A stretch of 21,181 nt of DNA from Gammaproteobacteria bacterium UBA7803 (lineage in GTDB: Bacteria; Pseudomonadota; Gammaproteobacteria; Pseudomonadales; Azotimanducaceae): contig DLCH01000026.1 of assembly GCA_002480525.1 (NCBI GenBank), positions 22,928 to 44,108 on the forward strand, read 5' to 3'. A program made the translations under genes and the position numbers. Below are positions 1-7,020 of this stretch, piece by piece; within the stretch, counting starts at the first letter, position 1, and every line of letters begins with the position of its first letter. Below the pieces are notes generated by a model. That model was not told the origin of the DNA, ran no database searches, and worked only from the letters and a program-made list of their open reading frames with translations.

Positions 1-24
1 CGCGTCCGCCGGCCGGCGGACGCG
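1..24. terminator. Perfect 24-bp palindrome after the TonB receptor gene (possible terminator)
   Basis: The first 12 bases (CGCGTCCGCCGG) are exactly the reverse complement of the next 12. The RNA could fold as a 10-bp stem with a GGCC tetraloop. It starts 13 bases past the stop codon of the minus-strand receptor gene, which is where a terminator would sit. Any T-tract on the minus strand would lie outside the window, so intrinsic termination cannot be confirmed. Confidence 0.4.
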
Positions 25-37
25 CGGCGCCGCCGCG

Positions 38-2950
38 TCACATGGCGGCGCGCAGACCGAGGAAGTAGTAGCGGCCGATCGGATCGTAGATCGCCTCGTC
101 GAGCTCGGTGCCCAGCAGGCCGCGGGGCGGCGCCTCGTCGGTGACGTTGTTGATGCCGCCGTACAGCTCCAGTCGCGCGGCCTCGAACGGCAGCCGGTAG
201 CGCACGTTGAAGTCGTGGTACATGGTGGTGCCGGTGGTGCAGGGGTCGCGGTCCTCGCAGATGTCGTCGCCTCGGGCGTAGCGCTTGGCGTCGCCGATGT
301 AGCGACCTTCCCAGCCGACGGTCCAGTCACCGTGGTCGTAGGACACGCTGGCCCGGAACTGCCGGATCGGGTCGCCGATCTCGCCCCGCTCGATGTTGAT
401 CTCGTCGGGCCGGTTCTGGAACACGAACTCGTCGAGCTTCCTGAGGTAGTTGCCGGTGAAGGTCACCTGCAGGGCGCCCGACAGCCAGCCAAGCGCGGTG
501 CCTTCGGTCCAGTCCGACAGGCGCTTGCCGTAGGCCAGCTCGACGTCGACGCCCTGGGTCTCCAGCCGCGACGCGTTCACGAAGGTCGAGGAGATGAACA
601 TGATGTCGTTACTGATCGGGTCGCGCATGATCAGCCCGCAGAAGGTCGAGTCCGGGCCGCCGCTGGCGTCCACGCAGTTGTCGAGGATGTCCTGGGCTTC
701 CACGTCGATGATCGCGTCGATGATCTCGATGTCGTAGTAGTCGACGGTGATCGACAGGCCGTCCGCCCAGTCCGGCTGATAGATCAGCCCGACGGTGTAG
801 GACTCGGAGTCCTCGGCGGTGAGGTCGGCGTTGCCGCCGATGTCGCCGTCCACCGACACGTTGTCGTTGGCGTCGAAGCCGGCGGGGATGCCGAGGGCGG
901 CGCAGTTGGCGGCCCGGTCCGGGTCGTCGTCGACCTGGTCGTCGTCGCACGGGTCGTCGATGTCGAAGAACGTGGGCGTGGTCGGCAGGAACGCCTCCTC
1001 GATGTTCGGCGCCCGCACCGCCTCGGAGAATGTGGCCCGGAACGAGAGCTGGTCGAAGGGCGCCCAGATCGCGCCGACCTTCCAGGCGTCGGCGGAGCCG
1101 CTGTGGGTGTAGTCGGCGGTCCGGTAGGCGGCGTCCAGGGTCAGCTCCCGGGCCAGAAAGCGGCCCGACAGCAGCGGCAGGCTGAGCTCGAAGAAACCTT
1201 CGAACACTTCGTAGCCGCCCCGCTGGTCGGGCTGGGCGGCGCTCTCCGTCAGGTCGGCCTGGACCAGCGCGTCGCCATCCGTCGACGTTTGCTCCCGGCG
1301 CCACTCGATGCCGGCGGCCCAGCCGATGGGGCCGCCGGGCAGGTTGAACACCGGACCGGTGTCGGAGACCAGCGTCAGCCCCGCGTTCTTCTGCACCAGC
1401 GTCTGGTTCTCGGTGGTTTCGACGAAGGAGAACGCCACCGCCTCCGGCGAGTTCTGCCGGCCGAACGGATTGAACGGCACGCAGCCCGGAAAAGCCGCCG
1501 CACCCGGGTCGCGGCAGACGATCTCGCCGTCGACCGCCACGGCGTCGACGGCGGCGAGCCAGTTCTGCGGCACCTGGCGGTTCAGGCCGACCACCGTGTT
1601 GTCGGTCTCGCCGTAGTTGTAGAAGGCGTCGTAGCTGATCGTGCCCACGCCCGTGTCGAAGTCGCCCTCGAAGCCGCCGACCACGCGCACCAGCTCCCGC
1701 TCGATCTCGTTGCGTCGGGAACCGGCGTCGGCGTGGAAGCGGGCGCCAGTTACGGTCTCGATGCCCAGACCGAGCAACTCGGCGCGCAGCGCGTCGTCGA
1801 GAAACGGGTTGTCGGCGACGTCGATGGCGTAGGTGCCGAAGTCGAAGCTCGGCTGCAGCTCCTCGGTGATGTCCGAGCGCACGTACTTCACGTCGCTGTA
1901 GAACGACGCCCAGTCGGTGAAGGCGTAGCGCGTGGTGCCCTGGAACGTGGTGCGCTCCACCTCCGGGATGACGGTGACGTAGTCCTCGATCTCGAAGCAG
2001 GTGTCGCAGCCGCCGGGAAAGGAGCCGAAGGCGAAGCTGTTGGACAGCTCGCGCTCGGCCTGGGGTACCGGGTTGCCGGCGCGGTCGAAGGCGATGATGC
2101 CGTCGGCGCTGCCGAAGCTGGTCGGGGGGCCGCCGAACGGGAACAGCACGCTGTTCTCGTCGATCCGCTCCGACAGCACGTTGCGCCGCAGCAGCAGGTC
2201 CGGGATGCCGTCGTTCTCGCCGGTGCTCGCCGGGTTGACGACGGTGGCGAAGTCGTCGGCGTGGTCGAGGTCGTTGGCCTGCACGTCGCCGATCCGGTCG
2301 CGCATCAGGGTGAAGGTGAAGTTGCCGCGCTCCTCGGCGAAGTTGCTGCCCAGGGTGAACGCGGCGTTGTAGTTCCGGGCGTAGCCGCCGTCCCAGGACT
2401 CGCCGGTGGACAGGTCCACCTCCACGCCTTCGAAGTCGTCGCGCATGATGATGTTGATGACGCCGGAGACGGCGTCGGAGCCGTACACGGCGGAGGCCCC
2501 GCCGGTGATCACCTCGACCCGTTCCACCAGGGTGGTGGGGATGGTGCCGAGGTCGACCGCGGTGGTGCCCGGGCTGCCGCCGACGTGGCGCTTGCCGTTC
2601 ACCAGCGTCAGCGTCCGCGCCGTGCCGAGGCGCCGCAGATCCGGCAGGTTGAGGCCGGCCAGGTCGCTGAAGCTGTTGGTGTTGCCCTGCAGGGTGCCGG
2701 TGGCGCCGAGGGCGGGCAGTTCGGCCAGCAGCCGGCCGAGGTCGGTGGTGCCGGACACCCGCAGGTCGTCGGCGGACAGGGTCGTCACCGGGGTCGGCTG
2801 GCTCAGGTTGGCCCGGGTGATCCGGGATCCGGTCACCACCACTTCCTCGATGGTGGCCCGGTCGTCGGTGGCGGCGGCGCCTGGCGCGGCGCCGGCGGCG
2901 AGCAGGGCGAGTGCGCAAACACGCAGCGCCCGTTCGGATAGGGTCGTCAT
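38..2950 (-). CDS. TonB-dependent outer-membrane receptor
   Basis: A 970-residue TonB-dependent receptor that would import a substrate across the outer membrane using TonB/ExbBD energy. Residues 1-27 form a signal peptide (basic start, then a Leu/Ala core ending in an AAA-rich cleavage region). A TonB-box-like EEVVVTGSRI follows at about 35-44. The plug domain runs to about 170 and includes LVNGKRHVGG, VERVEVITGGASAVYGSDAV and GVINIIM, which are hallmark plug motifs. The rest is a beta-barrel with long acidic extracellular loops, several holding Cys pairs (GGCDTC, a CVPFNPFG stretch, a DPCDDDQ region). The barrel ends in GRYYFLGLRAAM; receptors often end in an aromatic residue, so the AAM tail is slightly unusual. 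The style resembles proteobacterial receptors in oligotrophic or catabolic lineages rather than classic siderophore receptors, so the substrate is unknown. It is monocistronic in view and divergent from the membrane-protein/AlaX/thiolase operon. Confidence 0.95.
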   Translation of the reverse strand: MTTLSERALRVCALALLAAGAAPGAAATDDRATIEEVVVTGSRITRANLSQPTPVTTLSADDLRVSGTTDLGRLLAELPALGATGTLQGNTNSFSDLAGLNLPDLRRLGTARTLTLVNGKRHVGGSPGTTAVDLGTIPTTLVERVEVITGGASAVYGSDAVSGVINIIMRDDFEGVEVDLSTGESWDGGYARNYNAAFTLGSNFAEERGNFTFTLMRDRIGDVQANDLDHADDFATVVNPASTGENDGIPDLLLRRNVLSERIDENSVLFPFGGPPTSFGSADGIIAFDRAGNPVPQAERELSNSFAFGSFPGGCDTCFEIEDYVTVIPEVERTTFQGTTRYAFTDWASFYSDVKYVRSDITEELQPSFDFGTYAIDVADNPFLDDALRAELLGLGIETVTGARFHADAGSRRNEIERELVRVVGGFEGDFDTGVGTISYDAFYNYGETDNTVVGLNRQVPQNWLAAVDAVAVDGEIVCRDPGAAAFPGCVPFNPFGRQNSPEAVAFSFVETTENQTLVQKNAGLTLVSDTGPVFNLPGGPIGWAAGIEWRREQTSTDGDALVQADLTESAAQPDQRGGYEVFEGFFELSLPLLSGRFLARELTLDAAYRTADYTHSGSADAWKVGAIWAPFDQLSFRATFSEAVRAPNIEEAFLPTTPTFFDIDDPCDDDQVDDDPDRAANCAALGIPAGFDANDNVSVDGDIGGNADLTAEDSESYTVGLIYQPDWADGLSITVDYYDIEIIDAIIDVEAQDILDNCVDASGGPDSTFCGLIMRDPISNDIMFISSTFVNASRLETQGVDVELAYGKRLSDWTEGTALGWLSGALQVTFTGNYLRKLDEFVFQNRPDEINIERGEIGDPIRQFRASVSYDHGDWTVGWEGRYIGDAKRYARGDDICEDRDPCTTGTTMYHDFNVRYRLPFEAARLELYGGINNVTDEAPPRGLLGTELDEAIYDPIGRYYFLGLRAAM

Positions 2951-3093
2951 GGTCTACCTCACACGTTCTGTTCCCTTGCGTGTGAGTACCCCACGGACGG
3001 CGCCCTGCTTGCGGGGCGCGCTTGTCGTTGTGTTCCTGGCCCGCAGGCCGGACGCCCGCGTCCGGCTCCGAGCGCACTGCTGGTCGACGCGCT

Positions 3094-3138
3094 CTTCTAG
3101 TTTTTGTTTCGCGTCGTCACAATCTGCAACAATTGTGA
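3094..3138. promoter_or_regulatory. Divergent promoter region with a TCACAAT-N8-ATTGTGA operator-like palindrome
   Basis: In the 289-base gap between the receptor and the membrane-protein gene, TCACAAT (3117-3123) and ATTGTGA (3132-3138) form a perfect 7-bp inverted repeat with an 8-bp spacer, typical of a dimeric repressor site. On the minus strand the left arm reads TTGTGA. It is followed 17 bases later by TAGAAG (3099-3094), a plausible sigma-70 -35/-10 pair for the receptor gene. The right arm reads TTGTGA on the plus strand, so a -35-like hexamer points each way, although the plus-strand -10 is poor. The regulator's identity is unknown. I see nothing else in the rest of the gap. Confidence 0.4.
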
Positions 3139-3239
3139 AACCCGTTGGCCGTGATGTGAACCCCCCGGCCGACCTGTCCGACAATGGCGACCGGGGCGGC
3201 GTCCGCCGCTCCGCCCGCCGACCCAAGGGAGGCGCCCAC

Positions 3240-3692
3240 ATGGCCTGGACCGACACCCTCGGCGCCGAGTGGCGGATGCGCCCCTGGTGGATGAACGCGC
3301 TGTTCGCCTTCTGTCTCTACATGACGGTGGTGTACATGCCCTTCGACCTGTTCTGGAAACCGGTGGCCGAGGACGAGGAGGTGTGGTTCGGGGTCACCCT
3401 GCACGGCTGGGCGGCCAAGGCCACGGCGCCGCTGCATTGGCTGATCTACGGCGCCGGCGCCTGGGGATTCTGGAAGATGCGGCCGTGGATGTGGCCCTGG
3501 GCCGCCGTCTACGCCGCTCAGGTCACGGTGGCGATGCTGGTCTGGAACCTGTTCGATCCCCGCGGCGGCGGGCTCGTTCCGGGGCTGGTCGCGGCGGCGG
3601 TGTTCGCGGTGCCGACGATCGCGCTGTGGCGCGCCCGGGACCGGTTCAGGGGCACACAGCGGGCGCCACAGACGATGGAGGAGGGTGAATGA
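3240..3692 (+). CDS. Hypothetical four-helix inner-membrane protein
   Basis: 150 residues that I do not recognise as a named family. The start at 3240 is chosen because a strong AAGGGAGG ribosome site lies just upstream and the membrane-protein reading begins there; the same frame is open much further upstream, but only as a shadow of the receptor gene. Four hydrophobic segments are visible, at about 18-38, 58-78, 84-104 and 112-131. The protein is very rich in Trp, with several Trp near the helix ends (MRPWWMNALF, WKMRPWMWPW). An acidic loop, PVAEDEEVW, lies between helices 1 and 2, and the C-terminus is charged. Its last four bases (ATGA) contain the start codon of the AlaX-like gene, so the two are probably translationally coupled. 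This is the first gene of an apparent three-gene operon. Function is unknown. Confidence 0.8.
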   Translation: MAWTDTLGAEWRMRPWWMNALFAFCLYMTVVYMPFDLFWKPVAEDEEVWFGVTLHGWAAKATAPLHWLIYGAGAWGFWKMRPWMWPWAAVYAAQVTVAMLVWNLFDPRGGGLVPGLVAAAVFAVPTIALWRARDRFRGTQRAPQTMEEGE

Positions 3693-4396
3693 CGCGACGT
3701 CTCTACGAGGAGGACGCCTACCGCAGGGGGTGCGAGGCGACGGTGCTGGCCGCGGACGAGGCGGGCGTGGTGCTGGATCAGACCGTGTTCTACGCCATGG
3801 GCGGCGGCCAGCCGGGGGATACCGGGGTGCTGCGCTGGGGTGACGGCGCCGAGCTGGTCGTGGTCGATACCCGCAAGGGCGACGGCGACGCCATCGTGCA
3901 CGTCGCCGCGGAGGGTTCGCCGCTGCCGCCGCCGGGCACGACGGTGCAGGCGGTCATCGACTGGGACCGGCGCCACCGGCACATGCGCATGCACACCTGC
4001 CTGCACCTGCTGTGCGCCGTGGTGGGCGCCCCGGTCACCGGCGGCAACCTCACGGCCGAGAAAGGCCGCCTGGACTTCGATCTGCCCGAGAGCACCGTCG
4101 ACAAGGCGTCTCTCACCGAGGCGTTGAACGCGCTGATCGCCCGGGACAGCGAGACGGCGGTGCAGTGGATCACCGACGAGGAGCTCGACGCGCGGCCCGA
4201 GCTGGTGAAGACCCTGTCCGTCGCGCCGCCGCGGGGTGCCGGCCGGGTGCGCCTGCTGTCGATTCCCGACGTGGACCTGCAGCCCTGCGGCGGCACCCAC
4301 GTGGCCCGCACCGGCGAGATCGGCCGCGTGCGGGTGACCAAAATCGAAAAGAAGAGCCGGTTGAACCGGCGCATCGCCGTAGAGCTGGAGGACTGA
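3689..4396 (+). CDS. alaX: Alanyl-tRNA editing protein (AlaX family)
   Basis: 235 residues. This is a free-standing version of the AlaRS editing domain, which hydrolyses tRNA-Ala mischarged with Ser or Gly in the cytoplasm. The zinc/active-site motifs are intact: HTCLH (H102, H106) and CGGTH (C200, H204). The N-terminal part contains FYAMGGGQPGDTG at about 34-46, matching the FYPxGGGQPxDxG signature shared by AlaRS and AlaX. The length fits the intermediate/long AlaX type that has the N-terminal barrel but no catalytic core. The start overlaps the stop of the upstream membrane gene by four bases, and the thiolase gene begins one base after its stop. The family assignment is firm; why it sits with a thiolase is unclear. 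Confidence 0.93.
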   Translation: MTRRLYEEDAYRRGCEATVLAADEAGVVLDQTVFYAMGGGQPGDTGVLRWGDGAELVVVDTRKGDGDAIVHVAAEGSPLPPPGTTVQAVIDWDRRHRHMRMHTCLHLLCAVVGAPVTGGNLTAEKGRLDFDLPESTVDKASLTEALNALIARDSETAVQWITDEELDARPELVKTLSVAPPRGAGRVRLLSIPDVDLQPCGGTHVARTGEIGRVRVTKIEKKSRLNRRIAVELED

Positions 4397-4397
4397 C

Positions 4398-5600
4398 ATG
4401 GCCGATCGACGGGTAGCGATCGTGGCGCCCCTGCGGACGCCAGTGGGGAAATTCCTGGGCACCCTGACGCCGCTGCCGGCGGAGCGCCTGGCGGCGGCGG
4501 TGATCCGGGCCGTGGTGGAGAAGAGCGGCGTCGACCCCGCGCGCATCGAGGACGTCGTGCTGGCGCAGAGCTACGCCAACAGCGAGGCGCCGTGCATCGG
4601 CCGCTGGGCGGCGCTGGCCGCCGACCTGCCGCTGGAGGTGCCGGGCACCCAGGTCGACCGGCGCTGCGGCGGCGGCCTGCAGGCCATCGCCAACGGCGCC
4701 ATGATGGTGCAGACCGGGGCCGCCGACGTGGTGCTGGCCGGCGGCGTCGAGAGCATGAGCAACATCGAGTACTACACCACCGCCATGCGCGGCGGCGCCC
4801 GGTCCGGCAACGTCGCCCTGTACGACCGGCTGGACCGGGGCCGGGAACGCTCCCAGCCCGAGGAACGGTTCGGCCACATCTCGGGCATGATCGAGACCGC
4901 CGAGAACCTCGCCCGTGAGTATCAGGTCAGCCGGGAGGAGGCGGATCAGTACGCGGTGCAGTCCCATCAGCGGGCCCATGCCGCCACCGAGGGCGGACGG
5001 TTCGCCGACGAGATCGTGCCGGTGGCGGTGCCGCAGCGCCGGGGCGACCCGGTGGTGCTCGATCACGACGAGGGCGTGCGGCCCGATGCGGACATGGACA
5101 GCCTGGCCGCATTGCGCCCGCTGATGAAGAACGGCGTCGTCACCGCGGGCAACGCCAGCCAGCAGAACGACGCCGCCGCCGCCTGCCTGCTGGTCGCCGA
5201 GGACAAGCTCGCCGAGCTCGGCCTCGAGCCGATCGGCTACTTCGTCGGCTGGGCTGCGGCCGGATGTCACCCCGCAACCATGGGCATCGGACCGGTGCCG
5301 GCGGTGGCGCGGCTGTTCGAGCGCACCGGCATGACCTGGGAGCGGCTCGATCTGGTGGAGCTGAACGAAGCCTTCGCCTGTCAGGTGCTGGCGGTCACCC
5401 GGGGCTGGGGCTGGCACGATCCGGCGCGGCTCAACGTCAACGGCTCGGGTATCTCGCTGGGACATCCGATCGGCGCCACCGGCGCGCGGATCATGGCGAC
5501 CATGCTGCACGAGCTGAAACGGCGGGGCGGCCGCTACGCCCTGGAGACCATGTGCGTCGGCGGCGGGCAGGGCATCGCCGCGCTGTTCGAGGCGGCCTGA
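4398..5600 (+). CDS. Thiolase family protein (acetyl-CoA C-acyltransferase)
   Basis: 400 residues, the normal size for a biosynthetic or degradative thiolase. It would catalyse CoA-dependent cleavage of a 3-ketoacyl-CoA, or condensation of two acyl-CoAs. The nucleophilic Cys is C90 in DRRCGGGLQAI. NEAFA lies at 323-327, the catalytic His is H356 in GHPIGATGAR, and the second Cys is C386 in MCVGGGQG. All four catalytic signatures are intact. NGSGISLGHP replaces the commoner NGGAIALGHP wording. A GGAGGAC ribosome site lies within the end of the AlaX gene and the start is one base past that stop, so this is the third gene of the operon. Substrate chain length cannot be read from sequence; acetyl-CoA acetyltransferase or beta-ketoadipyl-CoA thiolase-like roles are both possible. 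Confidence 0.93.
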   Translation: MADRRVAIVAPLRTPVGKFLGTLTPLPAERLAAAVIRAVVEKSGVDPARIEDVVLAQSYANSEAPCIGRWAALAADLPLEVPGTQVDRRCGGGLQAIANGAMMVQTGAADVVLAGGVESMSNIEYYTTAMRGGARSGNVALYDRLDRGRERSQPEERFGHISGMIETAENLAREYQVSREEADQYAVQSHQRAHAATEGGRFADEIVPVAVPQRRGDPVVLDHDEGVRPDADMDSLAALRPLMKNGVVTAGNASQQNDAAAACLLVAEDKLAELGLEPIGYFVGWAAAGCHPATMGIGPVPAVARLFERTGMTWERLDLVELNEAFACQVLAVTRGWGWHDPARLNVNGSGISLGHPIGATGARIMATMLHELKRRGGRYALETMCVGGGQGIAALFEAA

Positions 5601-5619
5601 CGGCGGGGGCCCGGCCGGG

Positions 5620-5638
5620 CGCCGGCTCAGCGCCGGCG
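5620..5638. terminator. Short hairpin between convergent genes (possible bidirectional terminator)
   Basis: CGCCGGC (5620-5626) and GCCGGCG (5632-5638) form a 7-bp GC-only stem around TCAGC. It lies 20 bases after the thiolase stop and overlaps the stop codon of the convergent holin-like gene. There is no T-run on either side, so intrinsic activity is doubtful. Confidence 0.3.
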
Positions 5639-6007
5639 TTCGATCACCAGCACCTCGTAACGCCCGCTCGGGCCGACGAAGGATGCCGCCGCCCAGGACG
5701 TGAGGCTCACCACCAGGCTGCCGAACAGCGCGGGGAAGAAACCGTCGACGCTGAAGCCGTCCAGCAGCCAGGCCGCCAGGCCGAGCATGCCGGCGTTGAT
5801 GACCAGCAGGAAGCCGCCGAGACTCAGCAGGGTGAAAGGCAGCGTCAGAATCACGACCAGCGGCCGCACCACGGCGTTGACCACGCCGAGTACGATGGCC
5901 GCCAGCAGCAGCGCGCCGGGACCGTCGGCGTCGACGCCGGGCACGATGGCGTCGGCGACCCACAGGCCGGCCATGATGATCAGTATGCGGACGAGTATTC
6001 CGATCAT
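5627..6007 (-). CDS. Phage-holin-like / YvlD-type small membrane protein
   Basis: 126 residues from the start MIGILVRILIIM. It has four hydrophobic stretches separated by short loops and the motif VNAVVRPLVVILTLPFTLLSLGGF-like (about 48-71; key residues N, R, P, L, T, P, G). That motif is the signature of the Pfam phage_holin_4_2 (YvlD-like) family, whose members are usually 110-120 residues. Despite the name, most family members are chromosomal inner-membrane proteins of unknown role. The frame is open for 28 more codons upstream (start at 6091), but that extension is polar and low-complexity (Asp, His, Pro, Arg) and lies in the intergenic region, so the shorter start is preferred even though its ribosome site is weak. 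Convergent with the thiolase and divergent from the FKBP gene. Confidence 0.85.
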   Translation of the reverse strand: MIGILVRILIIMAGLWVADAIVPGVDADGPGALLLAAIVLGVVNAVVRPLVVILTLPFTLLSLGGFLLVINAGMLGLAAWLLDGFSVDGFFPALFGSLVVSLTSWAAASFVGPSGRYEVLVIERRR

Positions 6008-6104
6008 GGCGGGGAGTCTACCGCGGCTGGCGTCCGGCGCACCATGTGGGGCATCATGTCGGCTGTCGTCCGGGGCTTCGGGTCCCGTCATTCACCCGCG
6101 CTGA

Positions 6105-6158
6105 CTGCGCTCGCTGTAAATTCTGCGCTCGCTGTGAACACGGCGCTTGCTCGCCAGG
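6105..6158 (+). repeat. 18-bp tandem repeat upstream of the FKBP gene (2 good copies plus 1 degenerate)
   Basis: CTGCGCTCGCTGTAAATT (6105-6122) is followed directly by CTGCGCTCGCTGTGAACA (6123-6140) and a weaker third copy beginning CGGCGCTTGCTCGCC (6141-6158). The array ends at the ribosome site CAGGAG of the FKBP gene, so it forms its leader or promoter. TAAATT in copy 1 could serve as a weak -10 element. Confidence 0.6.
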
Positions 6159-6165
6159 AGCTGCC

Positions 6166-6630
6166 ATGAAGATCGCCAATCAATGTGTCGTCGCCATCCA
6201 CTACACCCTGACCGACGAGCAGGGCCAGGAACTGGATTCCTCCCGCAACGCCGAGCCGCTCACCTATCTGCACGGTATGCAGGGGCTGATTCCCGGTCTC
6301 GAACGGGAACTCGAGGGGCGTGAGGTCGGAGATCGGTTCGAGGCGACGGTGCAGCCCGAGGACGCCTACGGCGAGATGAATCCCGGACTGATTCAGGACG
6401 TGCCGCTGGACGCCCTGGAAGGGATCGACAACCTGCACGTCGGCATGGCGCTGCAGGCGAAGGCGCCGGACGGCTCGGTGCAGAATCTGCGCGTCGACGC
6501 GATCGGAGACGAGTCGGCCACGCTGAACGCCAACCACCCGCTGGCCGGCGCGGTGCTCAAGTTCGACGTTCAGGTCGAAAGCGTGCGCGAGGCCACGCCC
6601 GAGGAGATCGAGCACGGCCACGCGCACTGA
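6166..6630 (+). CDS. slyD: FKBP-type peptidyl-prolyl cis-trans isomerase, SlyD-like
   Basis: 154 residues. The fold would act in the cytoplasm as a prolyl isomerase and folding chaperone. The N-terminal FKBP half shows VAIHYTLTD, then LTYLHGMQGLIPGLERELEG (33-50) and VGDRFEATVQPEDAYGE (54-70). The inserted insert-in-flap chaperone domain spans about 72-120, and the chain closes with the typical NANHPLAGAVLKFDVQV (121-137). The C-terminus is short and ends EHGHAH, a reduced His-rich tail compared with the long metal-binding tail of E. coli SlyD, so nickel handling would be limited. The start at 6166 has CAGGAG six bases upstream, and the longer open frame upstream is composed of tandem repeats. 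It could equally be called an FkpB/SlyD paralogue; the family is certain and the symbol less so. Confidence 0.88.
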   Translation: MKIANQCVVAIHYTLTDEQGQELDSSRNAEPLTYLHGMQGLIPGLERELEGREVGDRFEATVQPEDAYGEMNPGLIQDVPLDALEGIDNLHVGMALQAKAPDGSVQNLRVDAIGDESATLNANHPLAGAVLKFDVQVESVREATPEEIEHGHAH

Positions 6631-6636
6631 GCGGGG

Positions 6637-6831
6637 TCAGGCGGCGCGGCGGTCCTCCGCCGCGTCGCGCGCGCGGCCTTCCAGATGCCGGATGATCTCG
6701 GCGCGCTGGGCGGCGGCGCGGGAGTTCTCGACCTGGAACGCCGCTGCTTCCGGGATCAGCGCAGCCGCGAACCAGAACAGCAGGCGGTTTTGCGGCCGCT
6801 CGTTTTCTGCTTGTTTTTCAACAGGTTCCAT
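6637..6831 (-). CDS. Small hypothetical protein (64 aa)
   Basis: 64 residues, unrecognised. It is supported by signals rather than homology: a purine-rich AGGAAAGGAAG ribosome site about 8 bases before ATG, and a promoter-like TTGCTT-N17-TATACT about 75-105 bases upstream on the same strand. The chain reads as a soluble small protein with a hydrophobic segment RLLFWFAAALIP (about 16-27) followed by a charged, Ala-rich, probably helical tail (AQRAEIIRHLEGRARDAAED). It is convergent with the FKBP gene, its stop lying six bases beyond that gene's stop. It may instead be chance, given the high GC, but the signals make it worth keeping. Confidence 0.5.
   Translation of the reverse strand: MEPVEKQAENERPQNRLLFWFAAALIPEAAAFQVENSRAAAQRAEIIRHLEGRARDAAEDRRAA
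6645..6664. terminator. GC hairpin after the FKBP gene (possible terminator)
   Basis: CGCGGCGG (6645-6652), TCCT loop, CCGCCGCG (6657-6664) is a perfect 8-bp stem starting 14 bases past the FKBP stop codon. It falls inside the 3' end of the small minus-strand ORF. No T-run follows. Confidence 0.3.
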
Positions 6832-6906
6832 TGCTTTCTTCCTTTCCTCGGCAGAGTGCCGGGCGCGCTTGCCGGCGCGCTCCGGCGGGACTCGATGTTG
6901 CAGCGC

Positions 6907-6935
6907 AGTATAATGGTGCGACGCAATATAAGCAA
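6907..6935 (-). promoter_or_regulatory. Sigma-70-like promoter for the 64-aa gene
   Basis: On the minus strand TTGCTT (6935-6930), a 17-base spacer and TATACT (6912-6907) give a reasonable promoter. The overlapping plus-strand hexamer TATAAT (6909-6914) is a perfect -10 that could serve the lipoprotein gene, although no matching -35 is visible for it. The local sequence is clearly richer in A/T than its surroundings. Confidence 0.45.
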
Positions 6936-6936
6936 G

Positions 6937-6984
6937 TTGCGGACGCAGTTGCGGACGCCGTTGCGGACGCCGTTGCGTGCGCAG
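6937..6984 (+). repeat. Four-copy 12-bp tandem repeat upstream of the lipoprotein gene
   Basis: TTGCGGACGCAG (6937-6948), TTGCGGACGCCG (6949-6960), TTGCGGACGCCG (6961-6972) and TTGCGTGCGCAG (6973-6984) follow each other without gaps. The array lies between the TATAAT element and the lipoprotein start codon. It would translate as a four-residue repeat, but it precedes the plausible start, so it is probably leader DNA. Confidence 0.75.
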
Positions 6985-7020
6985 CGGCTTGTGTTGGTGA
7001 CGCGGCTGCTTGTTTCAGTC

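Noticed and set aside
215..2941. 908-codon plus-strand ORF opposite the TonB receptor
   Set aside because: It is a mirror-frame shadow of a clear receptor gene. Its translation is Val/Gly/Arg-rich and low-complexity with no family motif.
609..3077. 822-codon minus-strand ORF in another frame of the receptor gene
   Set aside because: Arg/Pro/Gly-rich out-of-frame reading of the receptor; no domain is recognisable.
4170..5963. 597-codon minus-strand ORF opposite AlaX and the first thiolase
   Set aside because: It overlaps two motif-complete plus-strand genes and has no recognisable domain.
5627..6007. Holin-like protein considered as evidence of a prophage
   Set aside because: The phage_holin_4_2/YvlD family is mostly chromosomal, and no lysin, integrase or phage structural gene lies nearby.
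6008..6091. 28-codon N-terminal extension of the holin-like protein
   Set aside because: Polar and Asp/His/Pro-rich. The membrane protein family begins at the inner Met, and the extension would give an unusual length.
6937..6984. Short tandem repeats considered as a CRISPR array
   Set aside because: The units are 12 bp with no spacers between them, so it is a plain tandem repeat.
6685..7020. Upstream extension of the lipoprotein frame
   Set aside because: It would put more than 100 residues before the lipobox and includes the tandem repeat and opposite-strand gene. A lipoprotein signal needs a short N-region.
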